A stretch of DNA of 57,270 nt from Phenylobacterium sp. (GCF_030693625.1 NZ_JAUYAF010000026.1:1-57270), one strand, 5' to 3'; counted from the first letter of the stretch, positions 43,788-53,495 are shown. Notes: generated from the sequence alone by a model not told the origin. Numbers and translations: made by a program.

Positions 43788-44815
43788 GCGTGCGGAAACT
43801 CTATCTGGACCGGGGGATCGGCGAGACCCGTGGTGTTGTCACGCTCGACGGCGCGCCGGAGCGCCTGCTGATCGCCCGCGATGGGGACGGTCCGCTGACC
43901 CAACTGGGCGCGCGGCTGGTGGGACGGGTGCGCAAGGTGGAGCCGGCCTTCGCCTCGGCCTTCATCGACCTGGGCGGCGTCGAGGCCCTGATGTCCTTCA
44001 AGCCGGACGCCCGCCCCGTCGAGGGCCAGGCCATCGAGGTGGAGATCCGCAGCGAGCCGCGCGACGGCAAGCTGGCCACCGCGCGCCTGATCGGCCCGGC
44101 CGAGGGCAAGCCGCGCCTGCTGACCGCCGCGCCGGACATCGCCGAACAGCTCGCTTTCTTCGCCCGCGACACCCCGATCATCGAGGGGCGTCAGGCCCGC
44201 GCCATGGCCGACGCCGCCGAGGCCGAGGCCCTGGAGACCCTTCACCCGCTGCCCGGCGGTGGCGACCTGGCCATCGAGCCGACCCGCGCCCTGGTGGCCA
44301 TCGACGTCGATGTCGGCGAGCGCAAGGGCCAGGACGTCAAGCGCGTCACCCGTCAGGCCAACCACACGGCGCTCGCTGAATCCGCCCGCCTGCTGCGCCT
44401 GAAGGGCCTGGGCGGCATCGTGGTCATCGATCTCGTGGGGCGCGGCCATGACGGCAACGCCCTCCTGACAGCGGCCCGCACCGCCTTCGCCCCGGACAAT
44501 CCCGGCGTCGCCATCGGTCCCGTGGGCCGCTTCGGCACCATGGAGATGACCGTGCCCCGGCGCGGCCGCGCGCTCCGCGACATCCTGGGGGACGGGGCAG
44601 GGGGGCTTTCGGACCTGACCCTCGCCTTGCGCCTGATCCGCCGCCTGGAGGCCGCCGCCGCCAGCGATCCCGGCGGACGCCTCGTGGCCACCTGCGCGCC
44701 CTCGGTGGCCCAGGCGGCCAAGCCCTACGGCGAAACTCTTGCGGCGCGGATCGGGGCGCGGTTCGTCATCGAGACGAACCCCGACTGGGCCCGCGACCGC
44801 CTGGACGTCAGATGA
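43784..44815 (+). CDS. Short ribonuclease E/G family protein
   Basis: The 343-residue protein is a minimal member of the RNase E/G family. An S1-like part (about 40-90: GRVRKVEPAFASAFIDLG) is followed by the catalytic domain, where ALVAIDVDVGERKGQ and GLGGIVVIDLVG carry the two Mg-binding Asp residues. The zinc-link cysteines and the long C-terminal scaffold of RNase E are absent. It probably takes part in rRNA or mRNA processing, perhaps like RNase G. A full RNase E is presumably elsewhere. It is coupled by ATGA overlaps to maf upstream and yacG downstream. Confidence 0.9.
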   Translation: MSVRKLYLDRGIGETRGVVTLDGAPERLLIARDGDGPLTQLGARLVGRVRKVEPAFASAFIDLGGVEALMSFKPDARPVEGQAIEVEIRSEPRDGKLATARLIGPAEGKPRLLTAAPDIAEQLAFFARDTPIIEGRQARAMADAAEAEALETLHPLPGGGDLAIEPTRALVAIDVDVGERKGQDVKRVTRQANHTALAESARLLRLKGLGGIVVIDLVGRGHDGNALLTAARTAFAPDNPGVAIGPVGRFGTMEMTVPRRGRALRDILGDGAGGLSDLTLALRLIRRLEAAAASDPGGRLVATCAPSVAQAAKPYGETLAARIGARFVIETNPDWARDRLDVR

Positions 44816-44985
44816 CCGCCGCCCCCTGTCCCATCTGCAAGAAGCCCGGCTCGGTGGAGTATCGGCCGTTCTGCTCGCGCCGCTGTTCGGACGTGGACCT
44901 GCAGCGCTGGCTGGTGGGGAGCTATGCGATTCCGGTGGAGGAAGACGAGGCCGACAGCCTCCACGACGAGGATGACGGGAATTGA
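44812..44985 (+). CDS. yacG: YacG zinc-ribbon protein (DNA gyrase inhibitor)
   Basis: The 57-residue protein has CPICKKP and FCSRRCSDVDLQRWLVGSY, supplying the C-x2-C and C-x3-C zinc ligands, followed by an acidic tail. YacG binds GyrB and inhibits gyrase in E. coli. It overlaps the RNase gene by 4 bp and ends the infA-maf operon. Confidence 0.95.
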   Translation: MTAAPCPICKKPGSVEYRPFCSRRCSDVDLQRWLVGSYAIPVEEDEADSLHDEDDGN

Positions 44986-45049
44986 TGCTCCTCGCTGGAC
45001 ACCGCCCCGACCCTCTTTTATAGACGCGGCTCCCGCGAAGGCGGGGCAC

Positions 45050-45099
45050 GGAGCGTGACAGCCTGAAGTGGATACCGGTTCAGGCGACCGTCGCGCTCC
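45050..45099. repeat. Palindromic dispersed element with core AACCGGTATCCACTT
   Basis: Outer arms GGAGCGTGAC (45050-45059) and GTCGCGCTCC (45090-45099) differ at one base and enclose inner arms GCCTGAA and TTCAGGC around the core GTGGATACCGG. It has the same plan and, on the opposite strand, the same core as the element at 15790-15837. Confidence 0.6.
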
Positions 45100-45112
45100 A
45101 ACTAAGAATTCC

Positions 45113-45136
45113 GAGCCTTTTCTTTGAAAAAGGCTC
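45113..45136. other. Hairpin just upstream of tRNA-Phe
   Basis: GAGCCTTTT (45113-45121) pairs with AAAAGGCTC (45128-45136) around CTTTGA. It ends 3 bp before the tRNA. It may end the yacG transcript or serve in tRNA 5' processing; there is no T-tract on either side. Confidence 0.4.
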
Positions 45137-45139
45137 CGG

Positions 45140-45215
45140 GCCTGGGTAGCTCAGTTGGTAGAGCAGTGGATTGAAAATCCACGTGTCGGTGGTTCGAATC
45201 CGCCCCCAGGCACCA
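45140..45215 (+). tRNA. tRNA-Phe (anticodon GAA)
   Basis: The acceptor arm GCCTGGG pairs with CCCAGGC, the D arm has AGCTCAGTTGGTAGAGCA, the anticodon loop is TTGAAAA (anticodon 45173-45175), the T arm is GGTGG-TTCGAAT-CCGCC, and CCA is encoded. All arms pair well. Confidence 0.97.
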
Positions 45216-45307
45216 CTTCTCCCGAACATCATGACGCGCCCTTCGGCCCTAGGCCTTGAAGATGACGCCGCATCGTCGCAGAGGTCGCCTCAGGAGACCT
45301 GACGATC

Positions 45308-47587
45308 ATGGACGACGACTTCCGCAAGGCCGCGCTTGACTATCACCGGCTTCCCCGACCCGGGAAGCTGTCGGTGGAGCCCACCAAGCGCATGGACACC
45401 CAGCGTGACCTGGCGCTCGCCTATTCTCCCGGCGTGGCCGCGGCCTGCGAGGCGATCGTGGCCGATCCGGCGGCGGCGGACCAGTTCACCGCCCGCGCCA
45501 ACCTGGTGGCGGTGATCTCCAACGGCACGGCGGTGCTGGGCCTGGGCAATATCGGGCCGCTCGCCAGCAAGCCGGTGATGGAGGGCAAGGCGGTGCTCTT
45601 CAAGAAGTTCGCCGGCATCGACGTCTTCGACCTGGAGATCGACGCCCTCGACCCCGACCGCTTCGTCGACATCGTCGCCTCCCTGGAGCCGACCTTCGGC
45701 GGGATCAACCTGGAGGACATCAAGGCGCCGGAGTGCTTCGCCATCGAGCGGGCCCTGCGCCAGCGGATGAACATCCCGGTCTTCCACGACGACCAGCACG
45801 GCACGGCCATTGTCTGCGCCGCCGCCGTCCGCAACGCGCTCGTTCTGCAGGGCAAGACCCTGGCCGAGATCAAGCTGGTGACCTCCGGCGCCGGGGCCGC
45901 CGCGCTGGCCTGCGTCGACCTGCTGGTGGCGATGGGGCTGAAGCCTGAGAACATCACGCTCACCGACATCAAGGGCGTGGTCTATCAGGGCCGCGAGCCC
46001 GACATGCCACCCAACATGGCCGCCTATGCGCGCCAGACCGACGCGCGGACGCTGCCGGAGGTGCTGTCGGGCGCTGACGTGTTCCTGGGGCTGTCGGCGC
46101 CGCGGGTGCTGAAGGCCGAGTGGCTGCCCCTGCTGGCGCCCAATCCGCTGATCCTGGCCATGGCCAATCCCGAGCCGGAGATCCTGCCCGAGCTGGTGGC
46201 CGCCGCCCGGCCGGACGCCATCGTCGCCACCGGCCGCAGCGACTATCCAAACCAGGTCAACAACGTCCTCTGCTTCCCCTTCGTGTTCCGGGGCGCCCTG
46301 GACGTGGGGGCCAGCGAGATCAACGAGGCCATGAAGCTGGCCGCCGTCGAGGCCATCGCCTCCCTGGCGCGGGCCGAGGCCTCCGAGGTGGTGGCCGCCG
46401 CCTATGGCGGGGCCGCGCCGCTGTTTGGGCGCGAGTACATCATCCCCAAGCCCTTCGATCCGCGCCTGATCCTGCAGATCGCACCGGCCGTGGCCAAGGC
46501 GGCCATGGAGACCGGGGTGGCGCGGCGGCCGATCGCCGACTTCGCCGCCTATCGCACCGAGCTGGAGCGGTTCGTCTACCGGTCGGGCCAGCTGATGCGG
46601 CCGATCTTCGAAGGCGCCCGCAAGGCCATGAAGAAGGTCGCCTATGCCGAGGGCGAGGACGATCGTGTGCTGCGTGCGGTTCAGACGGTGGTGGACGAGG
46701 GCCTGGCCCGGCCTGTCCTGGTGGGGCGCCGCGAGGTGATCCTGGCCCGCATCGCCACCCTGGGCCTGCGCATGAAGCTCGACACCCACATCGAGATCCT
46801 CGACCCCAACCAGGACGACGCGCTCCTGGCGCCGCTGATCAGCCGCTACCAGTCCCTGGTCAGCCGCCGGGGCGCGCCACCCGCGGCCGCCGCCCGCCGG
46901 GTCGAGCGCCGGCCCTCGGTCACGGCGGCCATGCTGCTGGAAAGCGGCCATGTTGACGCCGCCCTGGTCGGCGGATCCGGCGACTGGTGGCAACACATGA
47001 CCTATGTCATGCCCATCATCCCGCGCCGCCCCGGCATCGACCGCATCCACGCCCTGTCGGCCCTGATCACGCGGGAGGGGGTGCTGTTCATCTGCGACAC
47101 GCACATGAACCCCGATCCCACCGCCGAGCAGATCGCCGAGATGACCCGCCTGGCCGCCGACACCGTGCGTGGCTTCGGCATCGAGCCGAAGGCGGCGCTG
47201 CTTTCACACTCCAGCTTCGGGGCCTCCAATTCCCCCAGCGCGCGGAAGATGCGTCAGGCCCTGGCCCTGCTGCGCGCCCAGGCGCCGGAACTGGAGGTGG
47301 ACGGCGAGATGCACGCCGACGCCGCCCTGCTGGAGTACCAGCGCAACCGGCTGGTCAGCGATTCCCGCCTGAAGGGCGCGGCCAACCTGCTGGTCATGCC
47401 CAACCTGGACGCGGCCAATATCAGCCTGACCCTGCTGCAGGCCTCCACCAACGCGCTGCTGGTGGGGCCCATGCTGCTGGGCATGTCCAAGCCGGTCCAC
47501 GTCCTGACCCCCAGCGTCACGGCGAGGGGAATCGTCAACCTGACCGCCCTGGCCGCCGTCGAGGCCAGCACTGGACGCATGTTGTAG
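45308..47587 (+). CDS. maeB: NADP-dependent malic enzyme (MaeB type, with phosphotransacetylase-like domain)
   Basis: The 759-residue enzyme decarboxylates malate to pyruvate. Residues about 1-430 are the malic-enzyme part, with [25 protein letters not shown], a Rossmann region [14 protein letters not shown] and a [11 protein letters not shown] block. Residues about 440-759 form the phosphotransacetylase-like domain ([20 protein letters not shown], then [13 protein letters not shown]), which in MaeB is regulatory and binds acetyl-CoA. Length matches MaeB. AGGAGA at 45293-45298 precedes the ATG. The gene follows tRNA-Phe and appears to stand alone. Confidence 0.95.
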   Translation: MDDDFRKAALDYHRLPRPGKLSVEPTKRMDTQRDLALAYSPGVAAACEAIVADPAAADQFTARANLVAVISNGTAVLGLGNIGPLASKPVMEGKAVLFKKFAGIDVFDLEIDALDPDRFVDIVASLEPTFGGINLEDIKAPECFAIERALRQRMNIPVFHDDQHGTAIVCAAAVRNALVLQGKTLAEIKLVTSGAGAAALACVDLLVAMGLKPENITLTDIKGVVYQGREPDMPPNMAAYARQTDARTLPEVLSGADVFLGLSAPRVLKAEWLPLLAPNPLILAMANPEPEILPELVAAARPDAIVATGRSDYPNQVNNVLCFPFVFRGALDVGASEINEAMKLAAVEAIASLARAEASEVVAAAYGGAAPLFGREYIIPKPFDPRLILQIAPAVAKAAMETGVARRPIADFAAYRTELERFVYRSGQLMRPIFEGARKAMKKVAYAEGEDDRVLRAVQTVVDEGLARPVLVGRREVILARIATLGLRMKLDTHIEILDPNQDDALLAPLISRYQSLVSRRGAPPAAAARRVERRPSVTAAMLLESGHVDAALVGGSGDWWQHMTYVMPIIPRRPGIDRIHALSALITREGVLFICDTHMNPDPTAEQIAEMTRLAADTVRGFGIEPKAALLSHSSFGASNSPSARKMRQALALLRAQAPELEVDGEMHADAALLEYQRNRLVSDSRLKGAANLLVMPNLDAANISLTLLQASTNALLVGPMLLGMSKPVHVLTPSVTARGIVNLTALAAVEASTGRML

Positions 47588-47661
47588 ACGATATTTCGAT
47601 TGCTCCGGAGAACGGGGTGATCTGTACTGAGCGACGAGGCATCCGCCCCAAGGAGAGACCC

Positions 47662-47769
47662 ATGCGCCGACCCTTCATGACCATCGAGACGGGACTGACC
47701 CTTCAAGAGGACATGAGGCGGAATGCGTACGTTGAACTTGGGAATCCTGGCGCATGTCGACGCCGGTAA
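47662..47769 (+). CDS. Possible leader peptide of the TetM-like gene
   Basis: A 35-residue frame starting MRRPFMTIETGLTLQEDMRR has the strongest ribosome site in the region, AAGGAGAGA at 47650-47658, while the GTPase start at 47723 has a weaker AGGCGGA. The leader overlaps the first 47 bases of the GTPase in another frame, so its translation could control or couple GTPase initiation. Leaders upstream of tet(M)-type genes regulate them by attenuation. A short, spurious frame is the alternative. Confidence 0.4.
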   Translation: MRRPFMTIETGLTLQEDMRRNAYVELGNPGACRRR

Positions 47770-49657
47770 GACGAGCCTGACAGAACGGCTGCTCTTTGGC
47801 GCCGGCGTCATCGACGAGATCGGCAGCGTCGACGGCGGAAACACCCAGACCGACTCCCTGGATCAGGAGCGGCGGCGCGGCATCACCATCAAGGCGGCCG
47901 TGGCGTCCTTCGTCATGGGCGATGTGGCGGTCAATCTGATCGACACGCCTGGCCACCCGGACTTCATCGCCGAGGTGGAGCGCGTGCTGAACGTGCTGGA
48001 CGGCGCGGTTCTGGTGGTCTCGGCGGTGGAGGGGGTGCAGGCCCAGACCCGGGTCCTGATGCGGACTCTGCAGAGGCTGCGCATCCCCACCCTGATCTTC
48101 ATCAACAAGATCGACCGGCGCGGCGCCGATCCCGAGCGGGTGCTGCGGTCGATCGCCGAGCGCCTGACCCCGGCCGTCGCGCCCATGGGCGTCGCCCGCG
48201 CCGCCGGCGAGCGGGACGCGGCCTTCGTTCCCTTCGGCCCCGGCGATGGCGAACGACTTTCCGAGCGTCTGGCCGAGCAGGACGAGGCGCTCATGGCCGC
48301 CTATGTTGGCGGCGAGGCGATCTCCCCTGGGCGTCTGCGCAAGGCGTTGCGGCGTCAGACGCGGCAAGGACGGTGTCACCCCGTCTTCCTGGGCTCGGCC
48401 ATCACCGGAACGGGGACCGAGGCGCTGATGGCGGGGATCACCACCCTGCTCCCGGCCGCCGAGGGCGACGGCGAGGCGCCGGTCTCCGGCACGGTCTTCA
48501 AGGTGGAGCGTGGGCCGGCCGGGGAGAAGATCGCCTATGCGCGGCTGTTCTCAGGAACGATCCACGTGCGCGATCGGCTGAGCTTCGGCCAGGACCGAAC
48601 GGCCAAGATCACGGCCCTGAGCGTCTTTGATCGCGGCCCGGCGGTCGCCACGGACAGCGCGGCGGCCGGGCAGATCGCCAAGCTCTGGGGCCTCGCCGAC
48701 ATCCAGATCGGCGACAACCTCGGCGTCCCGCGAACGGGCGGCCCGGCCCACCACTTCGCACCCCCGACCCTGGAGACGGTGATCTATCCGCGCCACCCTG
48801 GGGAGGGCCGGGCGCTGCACGCCGCGCTCGCCCAACTGGCCGAGCAGGATCCGCTGATCAACCTGCGCCAGGATGACGTGCGCCAGGAGATTTCCGTCTC
48901 CCTCTATGGCGAGGTGCAGAAGGAGGTGATCCGCGAGACCCTGGCCAACGACTATGGCGTCGAGGCGGAGTTCCGCGAGACCCGGGTGATCTGCATCGAA
49001 CGGCCGACGGGAGTCGGGACCGCCATCGAGCACGCCCCCTATCCCTTCATCGCCACCATCGGCCTGCGGGTCGAGCCCGGCCCCGTCGACAGCGGCGTGG
49101 AGTTCCAGCTGGAAGTCGAGTTCGGCTCCCTGCCGCTGGCCTTCCACAAGGCGGTGGAGGAAAGCGTGCGCGAAACCTTGGGCCAGGGCCTGCATGGATG
49201 GCGGGTCACCGACTGCCGGGTCACCATGACCCACGGCATCCGCTATCGGGACTGGGCCACCAGCACCCCGTCGGAACATCGCAACCTCACGCCCCTGGTG
49301 TTGATGACCGCCCTGCAGCGGGCCGGCGTCCAGGTCTGCGAGCCGGTCCACCGCTTCGGCCTGGAGATCCCCGCCGATGTGCTGGGGCCCATGCTTCCCG
49401 TGCTGGCCAAGCTGGGCGCCGCGCCGGGCGTTCCGGCGATGCGCGGCGCGGGCTGCTGGCTGGAGGGGGACATCCCCGCGGCCAGGGTCCACGACCTGCA
49501 GCAGCAACTGCCGGGCCTGACGCGCGGGGAGGGGGTGTTGGAGGCGGCCTTTGATCACTACCGACCGGTTCGCGGCGACATTCCCATGCGCCCGCGCACC
49601 GACAACAATCCTCTCAACCGCAAGGACTACCTCACGCGGCTGGCCCGGCGAGGGTGA
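47723..49657 (+). CDS. Ribosomal protection-type GTPase (TetM/OtrA-like)
   Basis: The 644-residue translational GTPase resembles EF-G and the ribosomal protection proteins. G1 is AHVDAGKTSL, the switch region has RRRGITIKAAVASF, G3 is DTPGHPDFIAEV, and G4 is NKID. After the G domain come the EF-G-like domains II, III and IV, and the C terminus has the MTHGIRYRDWATSTPSEH-like tip region that reaches the ribosome in TetM. Many chromosomal homologues in alphaproteobacteria do not confer tetracycline resistance, so resistance is only possible. A leader peptide may overlap its start. Confidence 0.87.
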   Translation: MRTLNLGILAHVDAGKTSLTERLLFGAGVIDEIGSVDGGNTQTDSLDQERRRGITIKAAVASFVMGDVAVNLIDTPGHPDFIAEVERVLNVLDGAVLVVSAVEGVQAQTRVLMRTLQRLRIPTLIFINKIDRRGADPERVLRSIAERLTPAVAPMGVARAAGERDAAFVPFGPGDGERLSERLAEQDEALMAAYVGGEAISPGRLRKALRRQTRQGRCHPVFLGSAITGTGTEALMAGITTLLPAAEGDGEAPVSGTVFKVERGPAGEKIAYARLFSGTIHVRDRLSFGQDRTAKITALSVFDRGPAVATDSAAAGQIAKLWGLADIQIGDNLGVPRTGGPAHHFAPPTLETVIYPRHPGEGRALHAALAQLAEQDPLINLRQDDVRQEISVSLYGEVQKEVIRETLANDYGVEAEFRETRVICIERPTGVGTAIEHAPYPFIATIGLRVEPGPVDSGVEFQLEVEFGSLPLAFHKAVEESVRETLGQGLHGWRVTDCRVTMTHGIRYRDWATSTPSEHRNLTPLVLMTALQRAGVQVCEPVHRFGLEIPADVLGPMLPVLAKLGAAPGVPAMRGAGCWLEGDIPAARVHDLQQQLPGLTRGEGVLEAAFDHYRPVRGDIPMRPRTDNNPLNRKDYLTRLARRG

Positions 49658-49763
49658 TTTGCCCACACCACAAGCCCGGCCGTGATGATCGAGGGGAGTG
49701 GGTCGCCTGAAACGACGGCGCCTCGATCCGCTCGCCTCGACAGATCGAAAACCACTTGAGTGG

Positions 49764-49778
49764 TGTTATGATATAACA
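49764..49778. promoter_or_regulatory. Zur-box-like palindrome upstream of the TonB receptor
   Basis: TGTTATGATATAACA is a perfect palindrome with 6-bp arms around GAT, resembling the alphaproteobacterial Zur box (ATGTTATA-n-TATAACAT type). A second palindrome, ACCACT-TG-AGTGGT (49751-49764), directly abuts it. Both lie 36-50 bp upstream of the receptor ATG, consistent with zinc-responsive repression. Confidence 0.6.
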
Positions 49779-49813
49779 TAGTGGACTCCAGAATTGCTTC
49801 CTGGGGTTCCCAC

Positions 49814-51916
49814 ATGCGCGCCAAAACACTCCTTCTCGCCGCTGTCGGCGTGTCCGCCCTCTGCACCGGCCAGGCGATGGCCGAGGACGTCGGTGGCCCC
49901 ACCGTCTCGGAACTGGTGGTCACTGGCGCGCCCTATGCTGTGTCCCTCGACAGCGCCACCACCCACATCAACATCATCACCCAGGAGCAGCTGGCCACGG
50001 CGCCGCCGGTGGGGATCGGCGACCTGCTGAACGGCATGCCCGGGATAAGGTCCACCTCCTACAGTCCCGGCGCCAGCCGGCCGATCATCCGGGGCCTGTC
50101 GGGTCCGCGCGTCATGATCCTGCAGAACGGCGTCGGCCTGGTGGACGCCAGCTCGCTGTCTCCGGACCACGCCGTGGCCTCCGATCCCGGTGACGCCTCG
50201 CGCATCGAGATTCTGCGCGGCCCCTCAACTCTGGCCTATGGCGGCTCGGCCATCGGCGGCGTGGTCAATATCCTCGACGAGCGCGTGCCCTCGTCGACGG
50301 CCCAGGGTGGCGCGGATGGCCATGTGTCGGCCTCCTATGGTTCGGGCGATGACTCCTATGCGGTTTCGGCCGGCCTCAAGGCGGGGCAGGGGCCCTGGGT
50401 CGTGGCTCTGGACGCCGTCCAACGCGAAAGCGGCGACTACGACACCCCGGTCAATCCGGTCTCCACTCGCTATGAAGCCGCCAACGGCGTCACCGCCTTG
50501 CCGGACCGCGCCGTCCGCAACACCGACGTGGATCTCACCGCCTATGGAGCAGGGGTCTCCTATGTCGGCGAGGCCGGCTTCATCGGCGCCTCCATCAAGC
50601 GCACCGAGACCCGCTATGGCGTCCCGTTCCCGCAGATCCTTCAGGTCGGCCCGCCGCCGGAAGAGGGGCCGGTCTTCATCGACCTGAAGCAGACGCGCTA
50701 CGACCTGCGTGGCGAGACGGCCCTGCACCAGGGGCCCTTCGAGACGGTCCGCGTGTCCGTGGGCTATGCCGACTACGAACACCAGGAGATCGAGGTCGAT
50801 ACCGGCGCGATCGGAACCACCTTCCTGTCAAAGGGCGCCGAGGGCCGAATCGAGCTGGTCCAGCGCGAGCGGGACGGCTGGAAGGGGGCCTTCGGCCTCC
50901 AGGTGCTGGGCCGTGACTTCCAGGCTCTCGGCGGCGAGGCCTTCATCCCAGCCGTGGAGATCGGCGAGCTGGGCGCCTTCATGCTGCAGCGCCTGGACCG
51001 TGACGCCTGGGGCGTGGAGGGCGGGCTGCGGGTCGACACCCGCACCCTCGAAGCCGATCTCCGGGGCCGTCCCACCAGCGACGCGGCGGCGGGCGACGGG
51101 ATCAACTGGGCCACGGCGTCGGGGAAGCAGGACTTCACCAACGCCTCGGCCTCCGTCGCCGTCTTCTGGCGGCCGGCTTCCGCCTGGTTCCTGGGTCTCA
51201 GCCTGGCGCACAACGCCCGGGCTCCCACCGAATTCGAACTCTTCGCCGACGGCCCGCACGGCGGCACGGGATCCTACGAGATCGGCGACCCCACCCTCGA
51301 CGCCGAGCAGGTCACCTCCCTGGAGGCGACGCTTCGGTGGACCGGGGAAAACGGCAAGGTGGAGGCTCATCTCTACCGCGCCGCCTACCAGGGCTTCATC
51401 GACGAGGCGCGCACCGGTGACATGGTGGACGACGCCGGGGTGCTTGATCCGGCCGGGGAACTCCCGGTGGTGCGCTTCATCCAGTCCGACGCCACTTTCT
51501 ATGGCGGCGAGGTGGAGGGGACCTATGATGTCTGGTGCCATGGTGACGGCGTGCTCGCCCTGCAGGGCGCCTATGACTACGTCCACGGCCAGACCGACAG
51601 CGGGCCGCCCGCGCGGATCCCGCCCTATTCGGTGACGGGGCGCGTGGTGTGGACCGCGCCGCGCCTGGATGCTCAGGTGGAGGTTCGCCATGTCGGCAAG
51701 CAGGATCGCGTCAGCACCTTCGAGCCGCCGACTGAGGCCTACACCCTGCTGAGCGCCCGAGTGTCCTACCGGCCCCTGGCCGATCAGGACTTCAGGGTCT
51801 TCCTGGACGGGCGCAACCTGACCAACGAGGAGGCCCGCGAGCACGCCTCCTTCCTGAAGGACATCGCCCCTCTGCCGGGCCGCACCCTTCGTGCGGGCGT
51901 CACATACAGCTTCTAG
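49814..51916 (+). CDS. TonB-dependent receptor, probably for zinc (ZnuD-like)
   Basis: The 700-residue outer-membrane protein has a signal peptide (MRAKTLLLAAVGVSALCTGQ, cleaved near AMA), a TonB box-like SELVVTGAP, a plug domain (GIGDLLNGMPGI, IIRGLSGPRVMILQNGV, IEILRGPSTLAYGGSAIGGV) and a 22-strand barrel ending in the aromatic GRTLRAGVTYSF. The sequence around ASSLSPDHAVASDP resembles ZnuD-type receptors, and the Zur-like palindrome upstream supports zinc uptake. It uses energy from ExbB-ExbD-TonB, which is encoded just downstream. Confidence 0.88.
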   Translation: MRAKTLLLAAVGVSALCTGQAMAEDVGGPTVSELVVTGAPYAVSLDSATTHINIITQEQLATAPPVGIGDLLNGMPGIRSTSYSPGASRPIIRGLSGPRVMILQNGVGLVDASSLSPDHAVASDPGDASRIEILRGPSTLAYGGSAIGGVVNILDERVPSSTAQGGADGHVSASYGSGDDSYAVSAGLKAGQGPWVVALDAVQRESGDYDTPVNPVSTRYEAANGVTALPDRAVRNTDVDLTAYGAGVSYVGEAGFIGASIKRTETRYGVPFPQILQVGPPPEEGPVFIDLKQTRYDLRGETALHQGPFETVRVSVGYADYEHQEIEVDTGAIGTTFLSKGAEGRIELVQRERDGWKGAFGLQVLGRDFQALGGEAFIPAVEIGELGAFMLQRLDRDAWGVEGGLRVDTRTLEADLRGRPTSDAAAGDGINWATASGKQDFTNASASVAVFWRPASAWFLGLSLAHNARAPTEFELFADGPHGGTGSYEIGDPTLDAEQVTSLEATLRWTGENGKVEAHLYRAAYQGFIDEARTGDMVDDAGVLDPAGELPVVRFIQSDATFYGGEVEGTYDVWCHGDGVLALQGAYDYVHGQTDSGPPARIPPYSVTGRVVWTAPRLDAQVEVRHVGKQDRVSTFEPPTEAYTLLSARVSYRPLADQDFRVFLDGRNLTNEEAREHASFLKDIAPLPGRTLRAGVTYSF

Positions 51917-52578
51917 GCTAGGGCTGCCCCCTTCCCTGGGCGGGGGTGTCACGCGGTCCAGCGACGTCGCCCCTGGCGACGTCATCAACTGTGGCCGCCA
52001 GGCCATGGCGGGCGACTTCCGCCGCCGACTCGGGCGGACCGGTCTTGACGCCCGCGCCCCAGACTCCCATTTCCCGATCCGTACCGCGACCTGACCGAAA
52101 ATCAGGCGTGAAGGCCTCCGGGCTGTTCAGCGACCGTGTTATTTCAAGACCCACGTTCCGCCGAATATGCTGCAATGCAGCGCAGAAATTCCCTCGCTAG
52201 TAGAAAAACGATCAGGATTACTTGCGGATCACGTTGTGCGGTGCAGCAATACCGTATCCTCCATTGCGCCCGTATGGTTACGCTTGGCGGTAAGCCCCCT
52301 TGACGCTTGGAAAAGGGGTTGCCAAAGCACCCCTGCCGCACGTCTAACATAGCGGTAAGACTTCAACTTCCCCTCGGGGCAGGCGAGGTCGCTCCCGCCC
52401 TCGGAACGCGAGGTCGCCAAATGGCGACGCGGGTTACGGGTCGGGCGCAGCGATAGCGGCTCCGTCGTTCCTCTCGTGGTTACGAGCGGGACTGCGGGCA
52501 ATTTCAATTGGGGTGGACACGCTCTCGCGCGACGACCCTCGGTCCAAACGTGCTAGACCAATCAGGAACTGGCGACAG
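51917..52578. other. Long upstream region of exbB (662 bp), no gene seen
   Basis: No open frame here has family character. Several small inverted repeats occur, such as GTCGCC-AAAT-GGCGAC near 52412. A long 5' leader or several promoters for the exbBD-tonB operon are likely, because the three genes follow immediately. Confidence 0.5.
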
Positions 52579-53490
52579 ATGCTCGACAACAAACGAACGA
52601 CTCCTTTCATCGCTCTCTTCGGCGCCTTGGTGCTGATGACGAGCGCGCCGGCGTTCGCGCAGGATGCCGCCGCACCGGCCGCCCCTGCTGCTGACGCCGC
52701 CGCTGCGGCTCCCGCCGCTGCTCCGGCTGACGCCGCCGCCGCCGCCCCTGCTGCTGAGGCCGCTCCGGCCGAAGAAGCTGCTCCGCCCCAAATGGAAAGC
52801 GCTGGCAAGCTCAGCGTCATCCAGATGGCCATGGACGCCGGCGCCGTCGTCAAGGTGGTCATGATCGGCCTGGTGCTCTGCTCCATCTTCTCGTGGACTC
52901 TGCTGGTCACCAAGCTGCTCGAGTATGGCGCTCTTAACCGCCAGACGGATCGCTTCCTCGAAGCCTTCCGCACCGCCAAGACCATCAACGACATGGGCCG
53001 CATCGGCATGTCAGACGAATTCGAAGGCAATCCGCTGGCCGATATGGCCGCCGCGGCCGCCCAAGAAGTCGAACTGTCGCGCCAAGCCGGCCTGGCCATC
53101 AACGGTGCTCACCGTGACGCGGTCATCCATCGCGCTGAGAACGCCGTCTCCGCCGTCCAGGCGTCGCTCGGTGGTCGTCTCTCCAGCGGCATGCAGTTCC
53201 TGGCCTCGGTCGGTTCGTCCGGTCCGTTCATCGGTCTGTTCGGCACCGTCTACGGGATCATGACCTCGTTCATCGGGATCGCGAACACCAACACGACCAA
53301 CCTGGCCGTCGTCGCCCCCGGTATCGCCGAGGCGCTGCTGGCCACCGGTATCGGCCTGTTCGCCGCCATCCCGTCGGTTATCTTCTACAACTACTTCCAG
53401 ACCCGCATCTCCGCTTACGGTGCGCGTACGGAAGGGTTCGTGGCTGAGCTGATGAACGGCATCTCCCGGCAGCTCGACAAAGGGGCCTAA
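52579..53490 (+). CDS. exbB: ExbB-type TonB-system proton channel component
   Basis: The 303-residue protein has a cleavable signal (LDNKRTTPFIALFGALVLMT to AFA), a long periplasmic Ala/Pro/Glu-rich stretch (about 30-75), then three TM helices in the ExbB/TolQ/MotA pattern: VVMIGLVLCSIFSWTLLVTK, FLASVGSSGPFIGLFGTVYG and LLATGIGLFAAIPSVIFYNY. It forms the inner-membrane proton-driven motor with ExbD and TonB. The start at 52579 has GGAAC upstream. The Ala-rich N-terminal extension is typical of Caulobacter-type ExbB. It overlaps none but is followed by exbD after 5 bp. Confidence 0.93.
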   Translation: MLDNKRTTPFIALFGALVLMTSAPAFAQDAAAPAAPAADAAAAAPAAAPADAAAAAPAAEAAPAEEAAPPQMESAGKLSVIQMAMDAGAVVKVVMIGLVLCSIFSWTLLVTKLLEYGALNRQTDRFLEAFRTAKTINDMGRIGMSDEFEGNPLADMAAAAAQEVELSRQAGLAINGAHRDAVIHRAENAVSAVQASLGGRLSSGMQFLASVGSSGPFIGLFGTVYGIMTSFIGIANTNTTNLAVVAPGIAEALLATGIGLFAAIPSVIFYNYFQTRISAYGARTEGFVAELMNGISRQLDKGA

Positions 53491-53495
53491 GCACC

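Noticed and set aside
45290..47104. A 604-codon open frame opposite the malic enzyme
   Set aside because: Antisense shadow of maeB without recognisable domains.
47723..49657. A true tetracycline resistance gene
   Set aside because: The protein is ribosomal-protection-like, but its GC content and setting are chromosomal and there are no transfer genes; resistance cannot be claimed.
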